A stretch of DNA of 64,000 bases from Amoebophrya sp. A120 (taxonomy: Eukaryota; Sar; Dinophyceae; Syndiniales; Amoebophryaceae): assembly GCA_905178155.1 (NCBI GenBank), contig CAJINV010000015.1, forward strand, positions 911,907 through 975,906, given 5' to 3'. Of this stretch, positions 8,961-20,206 are shown one piece after another. Both the position numbers and the translations under genes were made by a program. Each line of letters opens with the position of its first letter. Positions within the stretch are counted from its first letter, which is position 1. The notes below the pieces were generated by a model. It ran no database searches. It saw only the letters and a program-made list of their open reading frames with translations, and was not told where the DNA came from.

Positions 8961-10952
8961 TCATCTATCATACACGTAGTTCTTCAGCATCTGGCCAGTA
9001 TCAGCGTTTTCCGCTGTCTCAACCAGTCCAAAAAACCAAAGGATTCTCAAAGCTCTGTCTTGCTCTATTTCGCCTTCCAGTTGTAAATGCGGGTTATCAT
9101 CATCTTCACTATGTGAAATTATATCACCAAGCTTCCGCTCTTCATGTAGTAATCCTGGCTCTCCTACGGCCGCCTCTGGGCTGATGGAGCCTCTTCCCGA
9201 AGGTTGAACAAGATTCTCCACAAGATAGCACTCCATCGCGTTCACCAGATGTTTTTCCAAAACCTTCGTCCACTCTGACAGAAACATCACGTTCAGATCT
9301 TTCACCGGTCTCCTCCTTTTCGCATTTTGCCGGAATTCCTCACCGTAGTTTAAATCCTCGAAAAGCTGCAGGAAGTCTGCGTCGGAGCGATGGAGTTTTA
9401 GGATTTTGGTTCTCGCTTTCCGGGAAGTTACAGTCGTACTACAAGCCTTGGAAAAGTTTGTTTGACCACCGGGTGTCGAGCCAACTTCGGAACAAGACGC
9501 GAGGAGTGCCGTGGCACCAGGGGCTTTGTTCTGCCGTGTCTGTATTTCCTGTTGTTTCTTGTTCAACAAATGGACCTGATTCGTACTGACCACGGGGGAG
9601 GCGGGGAACGACTGTGTAGTACCAGGTTGGTACATCGGCATGACAGCTTGTTCAGCTGCACGACGCGCCGACGAGTTTTGATGATGTACCACTTCGGACG
9701 GTGGGAAAACGAGCGGCTGAAGGTGCAGCTGGTCCACCTCTGAGTGTTGATCCAAGAAGAGCGGCTGCTCCTGCTCCTCATGCGTTGCATTAGCACGGTC
9801 CAACATTAGTAGATCCGAAGCTTGGTCGCTTGATGGTGCTTGGAGGTCTGTAGCGCTACGACTAACGAGTTGATTTCGGGGCGCATACCCACCTTGCTCC
9901 TGTTGCTGCATATTGTACACGTCCAGTATCTGCTCGCCACACGCCGCGCCTTCCTCCACCGGCGACACCTTCGAAATGTAAGCGGCCCGGGACGACAAAA
10001 CTCCGAACCCACTTGCTGCTCCGCCTGTCGAGGAATTTTTACTAGATGAGGTCGTCGACTGGCTGCTGGCTGGTCGGTGGTTTTTGACTGTATTAACTGA
10101 CCGTGTGGATTGGCTGCTCGCGGGTCGTGCGGCAGCCCAGAACTGGTGTGGGTGATTTAGATTCATCTCCTTGGTCTGGTGATTTACGTCCACGACCGGG
10201 TAGTTTTTGTCCACAGAAATAACTGTATTGCCACCCTTCGTTCCATTCAGCAGTCTGCTCGACGGCGCACGAGTTTCACCGTACCAAAAAATCATCTCCT
10301 CGTCAGGAACCTCCACTCGAACTTCAAACTCTGGCCAATGCGAGTGCCTGGTGTTTCGCACACTGTAGTTACCAGTGAGAGTCAGCTTGCGACCCGAAGT
10401 TGAGCTGGTAGTTGAGCCAATGCGGCCAGTAGAAACTTCTGCCGCGACCACCTCCGTCTGAGCACCGTTCGTGTGAGCAAGAATCTCGCTTCCCGTAAAA
10501 TTTCCCGCTGGATCAGACGGTACTACTTCCTTGGGCAGAAACTCTCTCAGTAGCTCGGCAACGAGGGCGTCAGTAAGAGTATTGCAGCTCCTTCTCGAGT
10601 GCCGGCGCTCTTCGTCCAATACAGCATTCAGCCATGGGTCACGCTCCTTCAATCGTGCACTGGTGTCTGTCGTTCTGGTGGCAAGCCGAACGTGAGAAGC
10701 CCCTGTAGTACTTCTCTTATTGGCAATGTTCGTGCTTGTAGTTCGCGTCGTGTAGGCTTTTTGATGCAGCGCAAACCCGTCCGCGCTCCGACTTCTCTTG
10801 GCGGCTGCTTCGTTTTTCCCGTTGGAAAAAAACGAACCTCGTCCTGTGCTGCGACCTCGTAGCTCATCTTCTGGGCGGAGGTCGGCCGGATTACGATGTT
10901 GCCGGCCTCCATGGGAAGTGGCCGACGAGGGAAGGAACCAACTGGATAACAT
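8961..10952 (-). CDS. Hypothetical intronless protein
   Basis: A single open exon, about 663 aa, beginning MLSSWFLPSSATSHGG. No family was recognised. It is rich in Ser, Thr, Gln and Asn, with blocks such as RPASSQSTRSVNTVKNHRPA containing a repeated RPASSQST motif. The more ordered C-terminal third (KILKLHRSDADFLQLFEDLNYGEE ... FLSEWTKVLEKHLVNAME) looks helical. It is one of the few genes here with no introner. ATG 10952 was preferred over an in-frame TTG nine bases upstream. Its last ~66 bp are duplicated at 7652-7717. Confidence 0.7.
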   Translation of the reverse strand: MLSSWFLPSSATSHGGRQHRNPADLRPEDELRGRSTGRGSFFSNGKNEAAAKRSRSADGFALHQKAYTTRTTSTNIANKRSTTGASHVRLATRTTDTSARLKERDPWLNAVLDEERRHSRRSCNTLTDALVAELLREFLPKEVVPSDPAGNFTGSEILAHTNGAQTEVVAAEVSTGRIGSTTSSTSGRKLTLTGNYSVRNTRHSHWPEFEVRVEVPDEEMIFWYGETRAPSSRLLNGTKGGNTVISVDKNYPVVDVNHQTKEMNLNHPHQFWAAARPASSQSTRSVNTVKNHRPASSQSTTSSSKNSSTGGAASGFGVLSSRAAYISKVSPVEEGAACGEQILDVYNMQQQEQGGYAPRNQLVSRSATDLQAPSSDQASDLLMLDRANATHEEQEQPLFLDQHSEVDQLHLQPLVFPPSEVVHHQNSSARRAAEQAVMPMYQPGTTQSFPASPVVSTNQVHLLNKKQQEIQTRQNKAPGATALLASCSEVGSTPGGQTNFSKACSTTVTSRKARTKILKLHRSDADFLQLFEDLNYGEEFRQNAKRRRPVKDLNVMFLSEWTKVLEKHLVNAMECYLVENLVQPSGRGSISPEAAVGEPGLLHEERKLGDIISHSEDDDNPHLQLEGEIEQDRALRILWFFGLVETAENADTGQMLKNYVYDR

Positions 10953-12180
10953 CTTCGACAATCACAATACCGCGCTTGTGTGCGTTTTTACCTATGTCTA
11001 GAAGTCCGTCATAGCAAGACAAAGGGTGCTGGCGGCCAATCGACTTTTGCAACAGCTGCTTTGTACAACTACACGAGCTATGTTTCTTATACAAAACTTC
11101 TATTTGTATTTGTTCGCCTCGTTACGAACTACGTGTTGGACGGGGGAGAAAGGTTCGGGACATGGAGAACTGAGACCTCAATCTGAGCCTGGAGGAGGGT
11201 ACCGTCGCAATATATAACGCGATTGATAAAGCAAAAACCTTCCTTCGCTCGTACGACAGGTTGCTGTTTTTTTACCGCTCAAATGCCGCGGGGCATCAAG
11301 CAGGAATGTCTATAAACTGCTCTCTCTCTCTCTCCTTCCCTCCTCATGTCTGGGTCTGAAGAGTCGACGAAGATCTAGATCAAACATAGAACAACACTCA
11401 AGTCTACTGCTGCTCACCAGGAACAAGAGCTACATGCTTCGTGCTCTAGTAGCCGGTCCGTCATGTTGGCCTTTCTTGTGAGTGGTCTCTATCAAGAGCA
11501 GTGTCCTTATGCTTGTATGCTAATTGCCCAGCTTGTATGCAGTCATTTTTCATTTTCGCATCTCCACGTGCGTGCAACAAGCGGCTACTCCGGCCAGGAC
11601 AACGAGCATAGATACGGTCCGAGCTTATTGCTCCAGCTCCTATGCAGCTTTCATCTTCTTATTTACAACGACAATGCTTTCTTATCTTGATCTTCAAAAA
11701 TTCTCGAAGAAGATTATATATGAAGTTGAACTTGAAGGGGCTTATTTTATCCTACAAAAATCCTTCGTATCAGATGTCTAGTAATGCTACTTCATGTAGT
11801 AGTGGTTCTTTCCACAATAGACAGTCGATGGAGCTACCTACAACAAAATTTGTTCAATCAAAGGAGGTTAACTGAAACGTACAATTTTCCATTCGGTGAT
11901 ACCATCAAGACAGTGGCCTCCTATCAGAAAAATTCTTCTGCTGAAGGTCGGGTCCACTACAGTTAACGTCTCATTATTTCTCTTTCTTTATCAACAAAAA
12001 TGCCACTTATAATGTGGAGCGATTGCGATATTTATATCAAACCACATCTTCGTGCTGTTGTCAACATGCCGTACGCCACCAGACGAGGACAAAACTTCGC
12101 CTAGTGCAAAAGGGTTCGTACGGCGCATGTTTTTTTCTTCTATCGGCTAGCTTGAGCCAAACACGAATCCCTGCACCTGC
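10953..12180. other. Intergenic, 1.2 kb
   Basis: No convincing coding region. It contains a short CT microsatellite (about 11322-11336). Next to it, ATGTCTGGGTCTGAAGAG (about 11347) resembles a solo family-A TIR but has no partner. Confidence 0.5.
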
Positions 12181-15100
12181 TTACGCCCTCCTCCCAAGAA
12201 CGGTCCCCACCACAGACCCGATGGTGCCAATCACACCTCCCAGAAACCCGAGGAAACCGTCTCCGCCGGACGACTGTTCGTGAATCACCTGCGGCTCCCG
12301 GTTCGCCAGTTCCGTCATCTGTTGCGTCATGCGCTGCTGCTGTTCCTGGTGAATCCTTTGCATTTCCTGCTGCTCTTCCTGCGCCCGGCGCTGCATTTCC
12401 ACCAGCTGTGCTTGCGTCTGCTCCGCAATTTGCCGTTGCTCCTGCTCGAACCGAATCTGTTGCTCCTGCATCTCTCTCTCTTTCGCCCTCAACTCCTGCT
12501 CCGTCAGATCCTGCTGCAGCAACACGAACCGATTCTTCGCCTGCAGTTCCACCTGTTTTGCGTGGACCTCATTTTTCCGCAGGATTTCTTTCGCGGTCAT
12601 GGCGATCGCGGCTTGAAGTTCCTGAACCGATTGCTGGATCACATCAACACCGTGGTGTGAATGACTTCCGGATGAAGGAGTGGAAGGAGATGCGGAAGTA
12701 GAACTTCCATTCATTTCCACTTCCGCCAGCTCCTGAACCTTCGCTTTCCGCAATTCCAACTCCAGATTCATGGGCAGCAGCTGCCCGACATCCAGCTGAA
12801 ACTGTTGGCTCCCCGTTTCGGTAACCCGGACCGTCGGGCCGATTAAGACTCCCTGCTCGTTGTAATGGTCCTTTTGCGGGTCGGTCAGCGAGATCTGAAT
12901 GTTCCGCGTGGCGTCCACTTGCTGCTGCCGTGGGGACGACGAGGAACTAGTTCCGGAACTACTATCGCTTCCAGGAGAAACATATGAACTGCAAAACAAA
13001 GTATCGTACTCGTATAAATGCATTACAAATTCCTGCAGCATGACAAATAAAATTTGTAATGCGGATTTACCTTGAGAAAAAAATTTGTAATGCATGATTG
13101 CAATACGAGTACGATACTTATTTTGCACAGGATAAAACAAACAGGTACTGTTCTGCTTTCTCCCTCACCTCCTCAATGTACCGTTCAGTCGTGGCTAACC
13201 GGTACTGTAGGAGTCGTGCGGTGTTTTCCCGTTCCGCGATTAGTTGAAATTGCTGCTCGCAGAACTCCTTCGCATTTTGGAACGCGGAATCGAATAATTC
13301 CTTACTCGCCACTAATTTCACTTCATTCGTGAAAATCCGCCCGAGCAACACTTCCGGAAGCACGAAATTCGCGAAAAGCTCCTGCCGCAGGAAACTCGGG
13401 GGGTAAAACCCGAATTTTTCGACATGTTGCAATCCCTCAGTCCCACCGAGCATATCGGACCAGAGAACGACTGGATTCTCATCGTTTTTGCTGTCCTCGG
13501 ATGCAGCTGTAGTTCCTGGAATGAAAGGGGTTTTCAGCCGGTCCTGTAAGCCCTTGATTTGTTCCGGCGACAGAGAATTGTTCTCTTTGTCCTGCAACTG
13601 CAGCATCAGTTCGAGCGATTTCATCCATTCCAGCATGCGAAGCTCGACGACCGCCCGGGCTTTCTGCTGCTCCATGCGCTGGATCGCGAGGACGCCCTGC
13701 TCCAAATCAGGATAGGCATCCTCATCGTTCGCGTTCTCAATGAGGGACTGGAGATATTGCACCAACTGGTCTCCGTTCTGTACCACTTGAAACTGCTGTG
13801 GTGCAGCAGCAGCGGAATGACCACGACCACGCTTCTGCTTTTTCGGAAGAAAACTAGATCCACTGGCCGCTTTGCTGGTACCACCAGAAGATGCGCCACC
13901 AGCACCACCAGCTGCAACCGGTAGCATCAGAGGCTTGATGTTCTGCAAGATGTGGGTGCGCAGGCGGTCTAAAACCTGGAGGAAACCTTTGTCCATAGCG
14001 GAGGGGCCGAATTTATCGAAGGTATCGACCAGATCGGCGGACAACTTGCGCAGACTAATGGAGGAAGATTTTTTTGTCGCCCCGCCCGGCCCGGCTCTGT
14101 ACTTCGCAAATTTCGTCCCCGTCTGCATCTCCATCTGCTGAATGTTAAAGTTCGGATTCAGGGGCTCCGGGAACAGAAACAAATTCTCGTCCGGCATAAA
14201 CACGACTTCCATGTCCACAAACTCGTCCAAATTCGCAGCCCGCAAATGCTTCTGCCGCGTTTCCGCCCGCGCATCGGGAATGAAGTGCTGCTTTTTGGGT
14301 CGGCGCTGTGCTGGGGCGAATTGCGTCTTTCCACCTCGAGAAGTAGAAGCACTACCAGCGCCATGCTTCGGCGGGGGACAGGAAGCCCTTTTAGAGGAAG
14401 TGCCTGCAGCAGTTCCTGCCCGCGACTTCGGGTGACGTTCTTGACCACCCGAACTTCTTCGGGAGGACGCGCGGCTTCGGGCGGAGACATCGGTTTCCTC
14501 AGCGTCAGTTCCGATGTTCACCCACGTGGCTTCCCCCCGGTCGTAGATCGACGTCGAACCGCAGTGTTCGTCTTCCTGATAATCTTCTTCTTGGTCTTGT
14601 TGGCCATCTACCTCCTGGGTGTCAGATTGCTCTGGGTCGTCGTCTATCAAATGCAAAAATGTGGTCTGAGTCTGGAAGAATACAAGTTTGTCATGCTTGT
14701 CTGGCATGATTGACTGGAGAATCTGCGTTGCCTAGGCACGAAAAGGCCCTCTTCCCTGTCATGCAGAAACGCAGTTTGCCATGCGGAATACGTAAGACAT
14801 GGCACTGGCAGCCCAAAAATTTGTCATGCATAGCTGCGTATCGCAGTGCGTCTATCATTCACTTTGAGCATTACAAGTTTCCAGGCCCAGGAGACATATT
14901 TGCAATTCATATCGTCGACGTCCTGATCTTCATCTCCGGAAACGAAAGACGAGGACATTTCCTCATCGGAACTGCACTGCTCCTCGTCCACCACGTCTTT
15001 TAAAACGATGAAAAGTTCCTTCTTCACGGAACAAGTAGAAGAAGATCCACCTCGACTTCCACCCGACCCGCCAATCTGGTCATTGCTCTCCAAAACCCGC

Positions 15101-15822
15101 TCCGCGACCCGCAGGCCAATCTGCAGCATGTCCAACGTCGGGCGGTCGTTGATCCTCCCCGTCGGGCGAAACATGACGATGGACGACAAACCATAGGTAA
15201 TCGTGAACAGCCTTTGCTCAAACACCTGCGGGCGCAACGGATTTGCCGCCCCTTCGGAGTCGAGGAGAATGAACGTTCCCTGTGGTGTTTTCCCGTCTGC
15301 TCCGCCGTAAAACGGGAAGGTCGCGAAGTGGATTCCTAACGTGTGTGTGTCGATTCCTGACTTGACTGAGAATTTGAATCCTGACGAGGATGGGCCAGTA
15401 GATGTTCCTGACAAGCCTGTGCCAGCTGTTCCACTAGCTGCTCCTCCCGCCGCGCTCAGCATCCTGGCTAAAAAGGTCAACAACGTGCTCTTGCCCGCGC
15501 GCATCACCCCGTGGACCGCGGCGATGTAGTAGGGGCCCGGGAGTTTGCGCAGGGTTTGCTTCGCTTGCTCCGGGAGGAGGAAATCACCATCCGGCGGCGT
15601 GACGAGCAGCTGCTTCGGGGTGTTGATGATGTTCACGGCAGTACTAGACGACGAGGCGGAAGCTCCGGCGGCAGCGACAAACAAGCCTGGGTTGATGTTC
15701 TGTCCATGGAAGTTGTTCGTGTTGCCGAAAAATCCTTCGAGCAACGAAGACGGACCTCCGTGAAAGACCGCCGTCAAGGCGGCAGAGAGAAAGACTCTCG
15801 CTCGGTAGCGAAGCAAAGCCAT
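12181..15822 (-). CDS. GB1/RHD3-type large GTPase (guanylate-binding/atlastin-like)
   Basis: Predicted dynamin-superfamily GTPase, 1070 aa after splicing. Exon blocks: 15822-14912, 14644-13135 and 12982-12181. The hydrophobic N-terminus (MALLRYRARVFLSAALTAVF) could be a signal peptide. The P-loop AAVHGVMRAGKSTLL (about residues 101-115) and G3 motif TFILLDSEG (about 183-191) are typical of the GB1/RHD3 class, as is the invariant Arg before GKS. The middle is helical. The C-terminus is a Gln/Glu-rich coiled coil ending in a glycine-rich hydrophobic tail, GFLGFLGGVIGTIGSVVGTV, a possible membrane anchor. This supports membrane remodelling, but whether it is GBP-like or atlastin-like is unresolved. 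Two introners fall outside the G domain core. Confidence 0.82.
12983..13134. mobile_element. Introner, family B (152 bp)
   Basis: TSD AAACA on both sides. The TIR cores show small indels (GCAAAACAAAGTATCG against CGATACTTATTTTGC). GTPase junction: EQYLFVSPGSDS. Confidence 0.92.
14645..14911. mobile_element. Introner, family A (267 bp)
   Basis: TSD TCGTC on both sides. The left core is altered to GTGGTCTGAGTCTGG and the right to CCAGGCCCAGGAGACAT, so the arms have diverged. Junction: QDVDDDPEQSD. Confidence 0.9.
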
Positions 15823-16535
15823 CTTGTTCTGATTGATGATGATGTGTAGTCGTAGTGAGCTTCTTGATACTAACGGCAGGCAAGTTGCGATCGTAACGTA
15901 GGTGCTTGGTCAGTTACCAAGAGTTGGCGGGAAAGTAATGTGCGTACACTCGTGGTGCGCTGCCCTGAAACTGAAATAAATTCTACGAGGAGCCTCAATT
16001 GCCGTACACTTGTTGTATCATGATCATTTCTGCTTTTCCCGATGTGGTCAGCAGCAGGTGGATCTTCGCAACTACTTGGAAGCTGATTACGCTAGATGCA
16101 GGCAGATCTCCAGAGACCGCAAAATGGCGGACAGGAGAAGATACTCGAATGATGAGATCGCTGTCTTTCACTCCTGCGTACTAATTAGTTGCAAGATGAA
16201 CTTCATCTGTGTAGTACTCGGTGCTGACTAGAACTAGATCCTCGTGGTCATGCGGCTTTCGCTTTCTCAACATAACTCTGCTCTAGACCGTTGTACAAGT
16301 AATTACTATCCGCTGCACAATGTGATCGCACAATCCCATGTGGTGTGAATGAAGATCGAAGATGAAGATGCGTCGGAGGCATGATCAAAATCGTACAACG
16401 CACCTTTTGTGATAACTTTATCTAAAAATAACTTCACACTGTGCTTACTGCAAGGAGACAAAGATCTTTTCATGCTCCTCGTTTGCAGAAGTCCTCTTGC
16501 GTTCTTTCTTGTGCTTGTCATTTTTGACTAGTACT
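15823..16535. other. Intergenic, 0.7 kb
   Basis: Between the pseudouridine synthase stop and the GTPase start. I see no introner, RNA gene or supported ORF. Confidence 0.5.
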
Positions 16536-19337
16536 TCAAAAATCTAGCTCCAGCTCGTGCTTCACATCTGTCAGTTTCATCCATGTCCCTTCAGCAAGCG
16601 CTAATCCTCTCATCGGCGTAGATCTGCTGCCTGTTGTTGATGAGGCGGCACTTCTACCTTGATGCAAACTCAAATTTCCGATCCTCACCCTTCTTGCCTC
16701 GACAGTTTGCAATCCAGCCTTCGCCAGCAAAACTGCAAGCGGGCAGGACCGCTGACTCGTTTGCGTTTCCTGCATGGTCAGTAAGATTTTCATGGTTTGA
16801 AGTCTTGCTGGAGTGGTCCCGTTACTAGCTTCAGCATCGGATTCTGAAGATAGTTCATCCTCATCTTCAGAAAGCATTTCCACACTAGTGTCTTCGTGAT
16901 GGTGCCCAGCGCCACTGTCAATTCGTTGCAGGTTGCTGAAAACAACCGTGCGTGCCGCGGCAGCTGCACTTCCACCAGCTTTGTTTTGCGACGCAAGGAC
17001 TAGGTGCTGGAGAAGATCGAAACTACGGGTCAGGAGGTCCGGTGCGAATTTGTGTGAGGAGGGTTTGCCTTCGTGATTTCTTGCGCAGCTCTTGTTTACC
17101 TTGTTCTTCCCAATCCTCGCTCCAGGCAAAGGCTCGCATTCGATTTCGTACTCTTTTTCAATACCGAGCAAGAAAGATGTTGCCGCTGAGATATTCTGCT
17201 GCTCCTGCTGCGGCGAAGGCGAGGAACCCTGGCGTTCGTCCCCCCAGTTTGCCATTATACTGCTTTTGACAGTATCCCCATTGCTTGCGGAGTTTTCCTG
17301 AGAACAGGAGGCATCAACCGTGTCCGTGGATGAGGTCCCACTCTGTTTCTCTGCTTCGCCTGAGCCAAAGAAGAACAAATCATCGAAGGATGAACAATCC
17401 CCTTCAGCCTCTGCGTCCGAAGTTGCCTTCTGTATCATCTTCTCGTCGTCTTCATCTACAGGTTCGGCGGTGTTGAGGCCGGCCTTCCTGGATGCGCTTG
17501 CGACGCCTGTACAACTCTGCTGCTCCTCCTCATCAATGGTGGGACGCGACGCTTCAGGCGGTTGTGTTATTTCGGCACCGCGACCTGCTCCTACTCGTAC
17601 TCCTGTAGAAGGAGACGACGCTGCTCCTGCACGATGGCTTGATGAAGATGATGTGTAAGCTGATGTTGATGGTGTGGATGTACTAGCAGTTGTACCCAGC
17701 ACGTGCGACACTATCCTTCCGTCCTGCGTAAACAGCATCAGCCCCGAGTAGTGCGGGGGTAAATCGTCTATCGCGACCAACTATGCATTGCAAAAGTATC
17801 GTACTAGTATGAATGGCATTACAAATTTGCTCAGCATGAAAACTGGAACTTGTCATGCTGTTTTGCCTTAAAAGCAAGATTTGTCATGCCTAATTGCGAT
17901 TAGTACGAGTACGATACTTTTGCACTGGATACCAACTTCTGCGGCAGCTTGTTCGCGTACACGACACTATCCACAGTAAATTTCCTGTACATGTACAAAT
18001 GCAGTCTCTGCATGACAAAACTTGCCTTCAATCCTAGTGTAGCATGACAAGTTGGACACTGCAAGTTAGCGAAATTTGTCATGCATTTTGTACATGTACA
18101 GGAAATTTACATTGCATAGACACCGGAGCTAGACGATGCTGATGCTCTAGTTGCAGCGAAAGCAGATTGTGCAGCTGCACCGCGACTTGATGTACGATAG
18201 GAAGCTGCCATGCAATTAGCCGGTGTTAAGAGACTCCTGGCTGAGGGATGGGACAGCGCAGGCGTAGTAGCGTTATCCCTTGATTTATTCCGTGAAGATG
18301 CCCTCTTCAGCTCCGATGAGCCTTGCTTCAAGGCACTCGAGGCGTCACTTGTACTAATTTTATTCCCTATGCACGCGTAGTGCTTTGGCTTATTCAGCAA
18401 CACCGTGACTTTGTTTTCCTGGATGCATCTCCCCCGGTATCCACAGGAAAAAACCCATCCACATCCATTTCTTGCATGACAAACACGTCATTTGATACGC
18501 GTTTTGCATGACAAATTGGATGTGGATGGATCTTTTTCTGTGGATACCCGGTCCGTCAACTCGACGACGGTTTTTGTCGGATCAAAAAGCAATTGTTGCT
18601 GAAAAATCTCCTCTTTGTGAAGAATTTTTCCGTATGGATTGCAAAAATGTCTGGGTCTGGAAACTTGTAATGCTGCGTTGGGAATAATGAATACTCGGTA
18701 ACTAATGCACAGCCAGGCATGAAAAATATCTGCGCTTCTTTGTGTTGCGTTTTTACCATGACAAACTGCGTTTTTGCATGACAGGCAAAAGGGTCTCTTC
18801 TTGGACACGCATCACAAACTTAAACTTTTTGGTCATGCCAGACAAGCATGACAAATCTCACAATCTTCCAGACCCAGACACTTTTGCATTTGATACTCCG
18901 TTCACTTTCACCATCCCCTTCCGCAAAAACTCGTTTGCCTCCTGCCGCGCACACAGTTTGCGCTCCGCCATCAGGGACGTCAGGCGGATCAAATTTGCGG
19001 TCTTCGTCTTGCTCGGTGCTGGAGCTGGAGCTCCAGCTCCTCCTGCACCACCACCAGCGGCATTTGCTTGCAACTTTGACGTGGCGGTGAACGATGAAGA
19101 AGTCGATATGATCATCTTCAGGTGACCATCATCACGGTGCGTTCTTTTAGGTACAACTTCATTTTTCGTGGTTCCTCCGTGCTGCGCCAGCGTCCGTAGG
19201 GAACGTGTAGACGCGACTCCGATGCAGCTGTAGTTGTACGATGTATCAACGCCGCTGCTGTAATGCGTTCTCCTTGAAGATCTCCGCGCCAAGCGAGCCA
19301 GCTGCAGCTTCGACGTCGTTTTTGATGCCAATGCCAT
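16536..19337 (-). CDS. S4-domain pseudouridine synthase (RsuA/RluB/RluE type)
   Basis: Predicted rRNA pseudouridine synthase, probably organellar. 702 aa after splicing; exon blocks 19337-18896, 18632-18547, 18437-18119, 17967-17932 and 17781-16536. The Arg/Ser/Thr-rich N-terminus resembles a transit peptide. An S4 RNA-binding domain follows (LMAERKLCARQEANEFL then RKGMVKVNGKILHK). Next comes the family signature VLLNKPKHYACIGN, and then VAIDDLPPHYSGLMLFTQDG, where the Asp of AID aligns with the catalytic Asp of the GRLD...GLLLLTNDG motif. The arginine of that motif is not obvious. The C-terminal half is a long Ser/Asp/Glu-rich extension not found in bacterial homologues. Four introners of four families (A, F, G, B) interrupt it, and one splits the S4 domain. 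Confidence 0.82.
17782..17931. mobile_element. Introner, family B (150 bp)
   Basis: TSD CCAAC on both sides. Ends TATGCATTGCAAAAGTATCG and CGATACTTTTGCACTGGATA. Junction QKLVAIDDLPP immediately precedes the catalytic motif. Confidence 0.93.
17968..18118. mobile_element. Introner, family G (151 bp)
   Basis: TSD GACAC on both sides. The TIR contains TAAATTTCCTGTACATGTAC, a long near-perfect arm repeated in complement at the right end. It is the only copy of this family in the window. Junction: SSGVVYANKL. Confidence 0.93.
18438..18546. mobile_element. Introner, family F (109 bp, shortest)
   Basis: TSD CCCGG on both sides. TIR: TATCCACAGGAAAAAACCCA then TCCACATCCA, paired with TGGATGTGGATGGATC then TTTTTCTGTGGATA. 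The arms make up more than half of the element. Junction: LTDRGRCIQEN. Confidence 0.93.
18633..18895. mobile_element. Introner, family A (263 bp)
   Basis: Flanks TTCCG and CTCCG (4/5 TSD). It splits the S4 domain; removal gives KVNGKILHKE, the expected VNGK turn. Confidence 0.93.
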
Positions 19338-20206
19338 GCTGGTATGGATGCCGCCCGCCGAGACTGTAGAAGCTGCACGGACACAGTATCTATGTAACTC
19401 TAACGATATCTTCTTCGAATTCTCGCGTCGTAAAAGAAAAAGTGGTCGTGTAACTAGAAAATATCCTAAAACTACAGCATGTTCATGTACTTAGGTAGGA
19501 TCGCGATTGACCGAGTGCTGGTTGCTTCAGGTATTAAATTTTTGCTGTCGCAAAAAAACAATATCCAGATCGCTTAGAGGGCGGCCCGCCTCCTTTCGCA
19601 AACATAAGATCCTAGCCAGAAGATCGCCTGTAATGTGCCGAATCTTGGTCGTCACGACCGACGCACACACTGAGACATGTAGAAGTTCAATGACAATGAC
19701 CAACATAGCCACCACCTGGCATGGGAGGTACTTCTCGTACTTCGGTTCTAGATCTTCACCCTGATTGTAGGTCTAGCATTACGACAAAACGCGCTCGCGC
19801 GGAACCGATAAAACCGAACAAACAATGACTGCCCGGTGATTTATGTCGAGGAAAACGCATCATCTGCCGCGCCCCAACTGTAACGGCAGCCACCAGAAAG
19901 GTCGTCGGGACCGTCGTTCGCCTTCGCGTTCCTATATGTTGCACCAATGCAAAATAAAGTTGCGAAAGTCGTATGTGGTGTTGCTAATGTTATGCGAAAC
20001 AGTGAGATAATTCAATGGCATTTCGAACTAAATTACAGGATTGGGATTCTTGTTTTGTAAACAAACATAAAAAAAAGGGTACGTATAAGTGTTCTGTCGC
20101 TCTAGGCGCTGCAAGCTATCTTAGCGCGATTTCAGCGCTTCGTCTTCAATCGTCGGAGTTGTTACAGAAGATGCTCAAACTCAAATTGAATGCGAAAAAC
20201 CAAAAC
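19338..20206. other. Intergenic, 0.87 kb
   Basis: No introner or supported gene. It should contain the promoter or trans-splice acceptor of the pseudouridine synthase gene and the 3' UTR of its upstream neighbour. Confidence 0.5.

Noticed and set aside
11346-11363. ATGTCTGGGTCTGAAGAG, a possible solo family-A TIR in intergenic DNA
   Set aside because: No partner arm, no TAT/ATA tip and no direct repeat. Noted only as a possible relic.
12152-12162. CTTGAGCCAAA, a partial complement of the spliced leader
   Set aside because: Only 11 bases match; this is compatible with chance.
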